NCBI RefSeq assembly: GCF_003663845.1 | Contig: NZ_RCCA01000001.1 | Coordinates: 2,232,001 to 2,296,000, forward strand | DNA length: 64,000 bases | From: Chryseobacterium sp. 7 | Lineage (GTDB): Bacteria; Bacteroidota; Bacteroidia; Flavobacteriales; Weeksellaceae | Direction: 5' to 3' | Shown: in pieces, positions 58,025 through 64,000 of the stretch | How positions within the stretch are numbered: the stretch's first letter is position 1 | How the letters are laid out: each line of letters begins with the position of its first letter | The notes under the pieces: generated by a model | What the model saw: the letters and a program-made list of their open reading frames with translations, nothing else | What the model was told of the DNA's origin: nothing | Database searches by the model: none | Program-made: the position numbers and the translations under genes

Positions 58025-58813
58025 TTATCCATTCATTCCCAGGTTATTATATAAATTCACCTGCCATATTCCCAGTACTTCTTTAAGCATTACAAAAGTA
58101 AATGCGGCGTTATAGCTGTTAGGAAACATTGTAATTTCAGTATCTATAAAATCTGATGCCTGCGGAACCGGATTCAATCCAAATGTCTGAAACAGAGAAA
58201 CAGATCTCTTCATATGAAATCCTGAAGTAACCAAATATACACTGGAAGGAGCCATTTTCTTTACGATCTTGCTGGAATATTTTGCATTTTCATAAGTATT
58301 CATGCTTTTATCTTCTTTGATAATATCAGCATCTGCTACACCCATTTTTTTGAAATTTTCACTGAATAATTCTGCCTCACTTTTACGGCCTCTGCCCTTT
58401 CCGGAAATTACTATTTTACAAGGCAGACTATTTTTCTTGTATTCATAATATAACTGATAGGCTGTAACAATTCTGGAATAAGACATAGTATGCAATCTTT
58501 CGGTATTATCAAAATCTACAACACCTCCTCCCAATACTACAATAACAGGATTTTCAGAAGCCATATTTTTAGTTGAAGTAACATTAACATAGCTTTTCTG
58601 TAAATAACCGGAGAGCAGCTTGCCCAAAAAACCATTTCCTGTAAAAATGATCATTAAAACTGCTGCTATACCAATTCCTATCCTAAGATTTTTGCGTTTA
58701 TTTTTTCTTTTTAAAAGGGCTATAATGACTACAGCAAGAAATACTAAAAAATAAGGTTCTGTAAAAAGCTGGAAAACACGGAATAAAAAGTCAAGTAAAA
58801 ATTTCATCTTCAA
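58025..58813 (-). CDS. YdcF/SanA-family membrane protein (DUF218)
   Basis: 262-aa protein with an N-terminal pair of membrane helices (P-Y-F-L-V-F-L-A-V-V-I-I-A-L-L and I-G-I-G-I-A-A-V-L-M-I-I-F) and a DUF218 domain: V-I-V-V-L-G-G-G at about 90, I-V-I-S-G-K-G, E-D-K-S-M-N-T-Y-E-N-A and L-V-T-S-G-F-H-M-K-R. This layout matches ElyC/SanA/YdcF proteins linked to envelope integrity and peptidoglycan-lipid metabolism. The start could be the second Met at 58807. Confidence 0.85.
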   Translation of the reverse strand: MKMKFLLDFLFRVFQLFTEPYFLVFLAVVIIALLKRKNKRKNLRIGIGIAAVLMIIFTGNGFLGKLLSGYLQKSYVNVTSTKNMASENPVIVVLGGGVVDFDNTERLHTMSYSRIVTAYQLYYEYKKNSLPCKIVISGKGRGRKSEAELFSENFKKMGVADADIIKEDKSMNTYENAKYSSKIVKKMAPSSVYLVTSGFHMKRSVSLFQTFGLNPVPQASDFIDTEITMFPNSYNAAFTFVMLKEVLGIWQVNLYNNLGMNG

Positions 58814-58946
58814 ATAATATAGATTAATGTATAGAAAACATTGAAACTACAAAAATAAAGGAATTTCTTAAATACTACTTTTGGTAGGAATAAGCTATTC
58901 AAGATTATTAAAATCATTTATCTTTCTATTTATACAATTATTTTGT

Positions 58947-58954
58947 TACATTTG
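58947..58954 (+). promoter_or_regulatory. -7 promoter box TACATTTG upstream of a small ORF
   Basis: Matches TAnnTTTG. A perfect AACACAC...GTGTGTT dyad (about 58967-58987) follows, where a transcript would begin to fold. Confidence 0.4.
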
Positions 58955-59009
58955 CAATCATTAAACAACACACCATTTAGTGTGTTAACAAAAACCAATA
59001 CCTACCCAA

Positions 59010-59114
59010 ATGAAAAAGCAGAAAAGAATCACCGTTTTTATGGCCGTGCTCCATATATTTTTGGACAGGCATTTTTGTAAAGTAAAAAACAGATATTTAC
59101 GTAATCAGAATTAA
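59010..59114 (+). CDS. Possible 34-aa peptide of unknown function
   Basis: ATG at 59010, TAA at 59112-59114: K-K-Q-K-R-I-T-V-F-M-A-V-L-H-I-F-L-D-R-H. The N-terminus is basic, followed by a short hydrophobic stretch. It is preceded by a promoter-like box and a small dyad. It might be a small membrane peptide or a remnant. Low support. Confidence 0.3.
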   Translation: MKKQKRITVFMAVLHIFLDRHFCKVKNRYLRNQN

Positions 59115-59162
59115 AAAAAGCAAGGGATATTTACAGACATTCTTTAAACATACCGCTTACCT

Positions 59163-59220
59163 CAAATTCATTTGAATCTTAACTTTACTTAAAAACTTCA
59201 CCCTCCTTAATGGTTTAAAA
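59163..59220. repeat. Dispersed repeat (TTGAACCATTAAG family), half copy B
   Basis: Starts CAAATTCATTTGAATCTTAA and ends CTTAATGGTTTAAAA. Nearly identical to the right half of the element at 60259-60396, in the same orientation, so the pair brackets the methyltransferase gene. Confidence 0.6.
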
Positions 59221-59346
59221 TATTTGAGATTACTTTAAAAATAAACATTTACTAATAATTAATCACTAGATATTTTATTAAAAAATCATCAACAAATCTA
59301 CCCTCAAAATTAATATTATCTCAATCTACAATGGATTAAAAAAAAA

Positions 59347-59354
59347 TACATTTG
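59347..59354 (+). promoter_or_regulatory. -7 promoter box TACATTTG of the methyltransferase gene
   Basis: Matches TAnnTTTG and overlaps an in-frame TTG at 59352, which rules that codon out and favours the ATG at 59382. Confidence 0.55.
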
Positions 59355-59381
59355 TCTTGTAACCACAACACAATCAAACAG

Positions 59382-60146
59382 ATGTCAACAGTTATCAAAA
59401 CATTTGTAGCTTATCTTAAAAGACCTGCTCTTTATCCTGAACTGGGCAGAAAAATTATTAAAAATACAATAAGCAGAAGAAGCCCATTTAGAGGAAAGGT
59501 AAAAACAAATACCTGGGCAGCATCTATAGCTGTTTCTCAGAAAGAGGCAATCTCCAGACTTTTTTCCATAGATGCCGATCATTTCAGAGAACTGTATGCT
59601 GAAACTCTGGAAAAAGCCAACCTAAAAGAAAAAGAATGTCCTATTACAATGGGCGGCCCTGGCGCACTGGAGCTTATTTATTATGCATGCGAATTTACAA
59701 AAGCGCAAAACGTTCTTGAAACAGGAGTCGCTTATGGATGGTCTTCCTTAGCAATACTGCTGTCACTTCAAAAAAGGAATGGTACATTATACAGTTCAGA
59801 CATGCCTTATCTTGCTCAGGACGGCGATCGTTACGTAGGATATGTTGTTCCTGAAAATCTTAAAAAATACTGGAAATTATTCCGTTTTGCAGATAGAGAA
59901 TCTTTACCCAAAATTTTTAAAAAAGTCTCTTCTTTTGATGTTTTCCACTATGATTCTGACAAAAGCTACCATGGAAGAATGTGGGCCTATCATCAGATCT
60001 ATAAAAGGCTGAAACCCGGTGCGGTATTCATAAGTGATGATATTGGCGACAATTCTGCGTATCAGGATTTTTGTACTAAAAAAAATATTAAAACTTATGT
60101 TGTGCAATACGCTGGAAAATACATCGGAGTTTTTATAAAACAATAA
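59382..60146 (+). CDS. Class I SAM-dependent methyltransferase
   Basis: 254-aa enzyme with the Rossmann SAM motif V-L-E-T-G-V-A-Y-G-W-S-S (E/D-x-G-x-x-x-G form) at about 107-118, preceded by an N-terminal helical segment of about 90 residues. D-V-F-H-Y-D-S-D-K-S-Y (about 185-195) and A-V-F-I-S-D-D-I-G-D-N match the O-methyltransferase-like Methyltransf_24 group. The acceptor is unknown. It stands alone, bracketed by direct copies of a dispersed repeat, which suggests it may have moved as a unit. Confidence 0.82.
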   Translation: MSTVIKTFVAYLKRPALYPELGRKIIKNTISRRSPFRGKVKTNTWAASIAVSQKEAISRLFSIDADHFRELYAETLEKANLKEKECPITMGGPGALELIYYACEFTKAQNVLETGVAYGWSSLAILLSLQKRNGTLYSSDMPYLAQDGDRYVGYVVPENLKKYWKLFRFADRESLPKIFKKVSSFDVFHYDSDKSYHGRMWAYHQIYKRLKPGAVFISDDIGDNSAYQDFCTKKNIKTYVVQYAGKYIGVFIKQ

Positions 60147-60258
60147 AGAAAATTATCTACATCGCTTCATAAGACAAGCTTACTTGTCCAGTCTTCGCCA
60201 CCTCAAAATATAAAATCCTTCTTCTTAAAACTTTGCGTTTAAGAATTCTAATAAAATA

Positions 60259-60396
60259 GTTGAACCATTAAGAATAGATTAAGCTGTTAAGAATATTAAG
60301 TAAATATCTGGAGATATTTTAGAAGCAGAAAGCTTTATTCAAATTTATTTGAATCTTAATTTTACTTAAACCTTAAGCCTTCTTAATGGTTCAAAA
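60259..60396. repeat. Dispersed palindromic repeat (TTGAACCATTAAG family), copy C
   Basis: TTGAACCATTAAGAA on the left is mirrored by TTCTTAATGGTTCAA on the right, 138 bases overall, with further TTAAG/CTTAA dyads inside. It ends 7 bases before the SymE-like gene stop region. Copies A and B lie at 32902 and 59163. Confidence 0.65.
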
Positions 60397-60403
60397 TTAA
60401 TAT

Positions 60404-60637
60404 TTATCCTTCATAATCTACTTCCCTTTCCAGAATAATCTGGTTTCTGCATACAGTTACCAGTATTTTATCTCCTGCCTGAAAGCCACATTGCTGTACC
60501 CACTTCCCTGCTATTCTTATTTCCGGGAAGAACACTATTTTACCATATGCTCTTGAAAATGATTTGAGGGAAACCGTAAGGTTACGATTGCGCATTTCAT
60601 TATATTTGCTGCTGTTCATTCTTCTTTTTCTTTTCAT
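60404..60637 (-). CDS. SymE-like toxin-fold protein
   Basis: 77-aa protein. The C-terminal 45 residues follow the SymE (type I toxin, AbrB-like) pattern: F-P-E-I-R-I-A-G-K-W-V-Q-Q-C-G-F-Q-A-G-D-K-I-L-V-T-V-C-R-N-Q-I-I-L. In E. coli SymE is an SOS-induced nucleoid-condensing or RNA-affecting protein held down by antisense SymR. No antisense RNA is obvious here. It is divergent from the XRE regulator at 60788 across 150 bases. In Bacteroidota many SymE-like genes stand alone, so toxicity is not certain. Confidence 0.72.
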   Translation of the reverse strand: MKRKRRMNSSKYNEMRNRNLTVSLKSFSRAYGKIVFFPEIRIAGKWVQQCGFQAGDKILVTVCRNQIILEREVDYEG

Positions 60638-60774
60638 ATTTGTTATTTTTCAGCAAATCAAGACATAATCAGGAGGATAAACCAGTTGAGGAAAGGATAA
60701 TTTATTCCAAAGCAGAGATAATTTAGAATAGAATTTATTTTAAACAGGAACTTTATTTTTTTGTTCTAAAGCTT

Positions 60775-60782
60775 TATATTTG
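60775..60782 (+). promoter_or_regulatory. -7 promoter box TATATTTG of the XRE-HEPN operon
   Basis: Matches TAnnTTTG and ends only 5 bases before the ATG at 60788, so the mRNA would be leaderless from there or translation starts at Met 60803. TTTAGAA (60723-60729) and TTCTAAA (60764-60770) form a dyad that may be the XRE operator. Confidence 0.45.
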
Positions 60783-60787
60783 TTATT

Positions 60788-61189
60788 ATGAGTTACACAG
60801 ATATGCAAAATAAGAAAATACATCAGGGTAGAAATATAAAGCGTTTCCGCGAAATGCTGGGAATCAAACAGGAAGCACTCGCTTTTGAACTGGGTGATGA
60901 CTGGAACCAAAAGAAAATCTCCCTTTTAGAGCAAAAAGAAACCGTAGAATCTGATATTCTGGCGCAGGTAGCGAAAATTCTGAAAGTTCCTGCGGAAGCG
61001 ATTGAGAATTTTGATGAGGAACAGGCAGTGAATATTATTTCTAATACATTTAACGATCAATCAAACGGTTATAACTACTATCCTAATTTCAATTTTAATC
61101 CGCTTGATAAGATGGTTGAGCTTTATGAGCGTATGCTTCAGCAGCAGAGGGAGATGATTGAGAAGTTGGAAAAAATACTTAACAAATAA
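60788..61189 (+). CDS. XRE-family DNA-binding regulator
   Basis: 133-aa protein with an N-terminal HTH_3 domain (I-H-Q-G-R-N-I-K-R-F-R-E-M-L-G-I-K-Q-E-A-L-A-F-E-L ... K-K-I-S-L-L-E-Q-K). A Tyr/Asn-rich linker (N-G-Y-N-Y-Y-P-N-F-N-F-N) and a coiled-coil tail (Y-E-R-M-L-Q-Q-Q-R-E-M-I-E-K-L-E-K) follow. It precedes the HEPN gene by 30 bases in the same frame, suggesting regulator-effector pairing. The alternative start Met 60803 fits the promoter position better. Confidence 0.82.
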   Translation: MSYTDMQNKKIHQGRNIKRFREMLGIKQEALAFELGDDWNQKKISLLEQKETVESDILAQVAKILKVPAEAIENFDEEQAVNIISNTFNDQSNGYNYYPNFNFNPLDKMVELYERMLQQQREMIEKLEKILNK

Positions 61190-61219
61190 AAAAACACTAA
61201 AAAACTAATAATATACGAT

Positions 61220-62575
61220 TTGAAAACAAAACCTTTAGTAGTAGAATACTTAATTATAATTAAGCAAGAAAATACCTTTTGTAATAGTGATGTATTATTT
61301 CTAAAATTCTTAGAGGTAGACAGTAGCCTTACAATATCTGGAAATCAACTTACAGTTAGTTTAAAAAAAGGAAATAAGCTTACTGTTTCTTATTCTATAG
61401 CTTCCGATTTAGTTCCTTCTCAGGAACAAAGGTATTTTCGATTCATTATTTCAAGTGGAGAAGGTGACAAAATAAATGAGCTTTATGATCTTACAAAATT
61501 ATTGGAAGAGATTATTGCTAAGTTACATCCAGAAGCAAGTATAAATATTCTTTGGAATGATATAGCACGTAAATATGCTGTTGAAGGTTATACACTAATT
61601 AATGAGGTAGAAAATCTTCTAAGAAGACTAATAGCTAACTTTATGCTCACAAAAGTAGGTTATGATTATCCAAAATATCATATTCCAAATGAAGTTGAAA
61701 GTAGAGATAGCCATTTGAAAATTAATTATTCTGATTATTTACATCAGACATACTTTAGTGATTTGAAAACTATACTTTTTGAAGGGCAAAGAGAGTTCAC
61801 ACATAGAAATATTGGTGATATTCAACGCATAGTAGAAAAACATATTTCAGAAAAAAAGAAAGAGATTTCAATTGATGATCTGAAAGGTATAATTTCTAAA
61901 TCTCTATGGGAAAAATATTTTGCAAAGGAAACAGATTATAAAAAAGAAAATTTAGAAAAAGATCTTGAAGAATTAAATTCTTTAAGAAATGAAATTGCAC
62001 ATAATAGACATATAGATAGGGATACCCTTGGTAAAATCCGAAATATTTCTGTAAAAATTATAAAAACACTAAATCTAGCTATAGAAGATTTATCTAATAA
62101 AAAATTAAGTATTGATGAGCAAAACTTTCAAGTGAGTACAGAAAATAGTAGAATTGTACAAGCTTCACCACAACAAGAAAGGATTCTTCTCAAACAATCC
62201 ATAATAAATTGGTATTTTGCCCGATATCCTTCAATCACAGTATTTGAAGGAAATGAATATTATAGATATATTGATTTAACTATTCAAACAAATTCAGGAA
62301 AAATAGCTATTGATTTAAGGTTAATGTCAACAACTTTTTTTAAATTAAGAAAGCAAACCATTAGTGATAATTTTGATACAGAAGAATTTAAACAGATAAT
62401 AAATAATTTTTCAGAATACCATCTCATAATAGCTTTTAGAGATGAAAATTACCCTGTAGGTATACGTATGGTAGAAATGCTAAATAAATCATTAAATTCA
62501 ATTAATTCTAAAATAAAGTTAATAATTGGTAATATTGATGAAGTGCAAAACTTTAACCCTACAATAATCTTCTAA
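61220..62575 (+). CDS. Large HEPN-domain protein with a possible nuclease-like C-terminus
   Basis: 451-aa protein of unknown function. Helix L-I-N-E-V-E-N-L-L-R-R-L-I-A-N-F (127-142) and the motif L-R256-N-E-I-A-H261-N-R-H form the R-x4-H signature of HEPN RNase domains, closest in feel to Swt1-type HEPN. The N-terminal 110 residues are beta-rich. The C-terminal part (about 330-451) has Y-I-D352-L-T-I-Q ... K-I-A-I-D365-L-R367, vaguely like a PD-(D/E)xK strand pair. The start is TTG; no ATG fits before residue 142. It is more AT-rich than its surroundings. It follows an XRE gene and sits near a SymE-like gene, which is a defence or toxin-antitoxin-like setting. Confidence 0.65.
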   Translation: MKTKPLVVEYLIIIKQENTFCNSDVLFLKFLEVDSSLTISGNQLTVSLKKGNKLTVSYSIASDLVPSQEQRYFRFIISSGEGDKINELYDLTKLLEEIIAKLHPEASINILWNDIARKYAVEGYTLINEVENLLRRLIANFMLTKVGYDYPKYHIPNEVESRDSHLKINYSDYLHQTYFSDLKTILFEGQREFTHRNIGDIQRIVEKHISEKKKEISIDDLKGIISKSLWEKYFAKETDYKKENLEKDLEELNSLRNEIAHNRHIDRDTLGKIRNISVKIIKTLNLAIEDLSNKKLSIDEQNFQVSTENSRIVQASPQQERILLKQSIINWYFARYPSITVFEGNEYYRYIDLTIQTNSGKIAIDLRLMSTTFFKLRKQTISDNFDTEEFKQIINNFSEYHLIIAFRDENYPVGIRMVEMLNKSLNSINSKIKLIIGNIDEVQNFNPTIIF

Positions 62576-62782
62576 ATATATTTAATACTGTAATATCTTA
62601 TTTTTTAATTAAAAATTAAATAGTTAAATAACTAGCAAATAAATTTAATAAGATATTTATTTAAATCGATGGATATCTTAGTTTTCAAACCATAAACTTA
62701 TCTTAAAATACTCCCTTACAACTACTTATTATAAATATTTTCCATACATTCACCTGATTTTTATAAGAACACAATCATACAT

Positions 62783-64000
62783 ATGTTGAAAAATTTTAAA
62801 ACCGTTCGTTTTTTACTTCTTCTTCCCCTTTCAATGTCTTTGTTTGGTTTCCGCCCTCCCAACAATGAAGAAGAAAAGATGCAGATCATTATGGTCAATA
62901 CAAAGAATGTTCTGTCTTACCTACATTACAGCCCCAAGCCTATTAATGATGCATATTCAAAAGATGTTTATAAACAGTATTTTGAATCAATAGATCCTAC
63001 AAAAACCTATTTTCTGCAATCTGATATGGATGAGTTTCGTAAATATGAAACCAAACTGGATGATTATCTGAACAGCGGAGATCTGACCTTTTATAAACTG
63101 ACAGTCGATAAATTGTATCAAAGGATTGATGAAATTGATGAAATGACCAAGGATATTTTCAGTAAACCAATTAATCTGGAAGAAGATGAAACTCTGACTT
63201 TGGAGCCCAAACTGAAAAATGCACCAGCCAATAAGCAGCAGCAGTACAATGAATGGAGGAAATATGTGAAATACAATATCCTTCAGGAAATAGCATCTAT
63301 GAACAGGAAAAGCGAAGAAAAAAAGAATGAAGATTCTAATAATAAAGAAAACAACAGCAAGCCCGAAGTACTAAGCGAGAGTGAAAAGATAAAAAAAGCA
63401 ACAGAAAATGTTAAAGATCTTCTGGAAGACAAATTTATCCGCTTCAAGAAAAGACAAAAAATGGATTGGTTTACGGTATATATGAATGCTTATACCCATA
63501 TTTTTGATCCTCATACCAATTATTATTCACCGCAGGATAAAGAAGATTTTGATACGGATTTCAAAGGAAAAATAATCGGGATAGGTGCAGTGATTCAGGA
63601 AAAGAAAGGAAACCTTTATATTGGTACATTATCCATTGGAGCTCCGGCATGGAAGACAAAGCAGCTCTCTGAAGGCGATAAAATTATAAAAATAAAATCT
63701 AACCCCAATACTGATCCTGTAAATGTTGTGGATATGCTTTCCAGCGAAGCCATAAAATTAATCAGAGGTGAAAAAGGAACTCCAATTACTTTAACGGTAC
63801 AGAAAAAAGACGGAACTATTCAGGATGTAACCATGCTCCGTGAAGAAATATCCATTGAAGATACTTTTGCTAAAAGTATTATCATAAATGCATCTGATAA
63901 AAAATACGGCCTTATTAATTTGCCTAAGTTCAATGCTGATTTTGAAGATAAAGAAGGAAGAAATGCATCTGATGATATTAAGAAAGAAATTATCAAACTC
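62783..64000 (+). CDS. C-terminal processing (tail-specific) protease, 3' end outside window
   Basis: Open from ATG 62783 to the window edge, 406 codons. Signal peptide (F-L-L-L-L-P-L-S-M-S-L-F-G-F), then an N-terminal tail-specific-protease domain with S-Y-L-H-Y-S-P-K-P-I-N-D-A-Y-S and D-P-T-K-T-Y-F-L-Q-S-D, then H-I-F-D-P-H-T-N-Y-Y-S-P and a PDZ domain (G-I-G-A-V-I-Q-E-K ... L-S-E-G-D-K-I-I-K-I). The Ser-Lys catalytic part would lie beyond base 64000. This order matches Prc/CtpA carboxy-terminal proteases of about 700 residues, which trim periplasmic proteins and control peptidoglycan hydrolases. The 207-base spacer upstream is AT-rich and shows no other gene. Confidence 0.88.
   Translation, partial: MLKNFKTVRFLLLLPLSMSLFGFRPPNNEEEKMQIIMVNTKNVLSYLHYSPKPINDAYSKDVYKQYFESIDPTKTYFLQSDMDEFRKYETKLDDYLNSGDLTFYKLTVDKLYQRIDEIDEMTKDIFSKPINLEEDETLTLEPKLKNAPANKQQQYNEWRKYVKYNILQEIASMNRKSEEKKNEDSNNKENNSKPEVLSESEKIKKATENVKDLLEDKFIRFKKRQKMDWFTVYMNAYTHIFDPHTNYYSPQDKEDFDTDFKGKIIGIGAVIQEKKGNLYIGTLSIGAPAWKTKQLSEGDKIIKIKSNPNTDPVNVVDMLSSEAIKLIRGEKGTPITLTVQKKDGTIQDVTMLREEISIEDTFAKSIIINASDKKYGLINLPKFNADFEDKEGRNASDDIKKEIIKL

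Noticed and set aside
1..64000. tRNA, rRNA, replication origin or CRISPR array
   Set aside because: No cloverleaf with CCA-like end, rRNA core sequence, DnaA-box cluster or regular repeat-spacer array was seen on reading both strands.

Overview
The window reads as a chromosomal segment of a Chryseobacterium-like member of the Bacteroidota (Flavobacteriia, Weeksellaceae type). The evidence is low GC with very AT-rich spacers, many TAnnTTTG promoter boxes, signal peptides ending in A-Q, several TonB-dependent receptors, a GLPGLI-family protein, a type IX secretion sorting domain, and RiPP leaders of the MKNLKKL type. No rRNA, tRNA or CRISPR array was seen. Four genes carry a reading-frame lesion: three apparent one-base losses, two of them in short homopolymers, and one in-frame TGA. 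The assembly may therefore contain a few residual errors.

Layout. 1-12.2 kb is housekeeping and accessory metabolism: a receptor fragment, a PAP2 phosphatase, a frameshifted SDR with an FAD dehydrogenase, a periplasmic rhodanese-like/TlpA pair, an SMR exporter, two DNA glycosylases (mug and an AAG type), a proline-specific peptidase pair (DPP IV and aminopeptidase P) and a GNAT enzyme. 12.4-26.7 kb is one long co-directional assimilatory sulfur locus: Rrf2 regulator, cysH (APS-reductase type), cysD, cysN, cysE, cysK, SUMT, cysJ, cysI, then a tiny ORF ending Cys-Met-Cys-Cys, a TonB-dependent receptor, and a fusion of siroheme synthase dehydrogenase with a TauE/TSUP transporter. Together these cover sulfur uptake, activation, reduction, cysteine synthesis and siroheme supply.

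26.9-35.1 kb holds a DJ-1/PfpI protein with its AraC regulator, an NAD(P)-binding epimerase-like protein, a frameshifted DoxX gene, a polysaccharide deacetylase divergent from a second AraC regulator, unknown proteins and a MITE-like repeat. 35.2-38.7 kb is a zinc-homeostasis group: a Fur/Zur repressor divergent from a MerC-like protein and a COG0523 metallochaperone GTPase, followed by an alkaline phosphatase. Short GCAACnnnGTTGC palindromes mark these promoters, and another copy lies upstream of the TonB receptor at 51.6 kb, which suggests one Zur regulon. 38.8-45.7 kb is a TetR-controlled efflux operon (TolC, HlyD, two ABC ATPases, two ABC-2 permeases) with an identical 18-bp palindrome in front of both the regulator and the operon.

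45.7-51.4 kb contains an S24/HTH repressor, a Gly/Val-repeat bacteriocin-like peptide and a grasp-with-spasm RiPP cluster (precursor, ATP-grasp ligase, small ORF, SPASM protein, GLPGLI protein). 51.6-64 kb holds the zinc-type receptor, a BspA-like repeat protein cut off from its sorting domain by a TGA, a TPR/DUF6624 protein, a VOC protein, a YdcF protein, a methyltransferase flanked by dispersed repeats, and an accessory patch with a SymE-like toxin divergent from an XRE regulator and a HEPN-domain protein. A tail-specific protease gene runs off the right edge.
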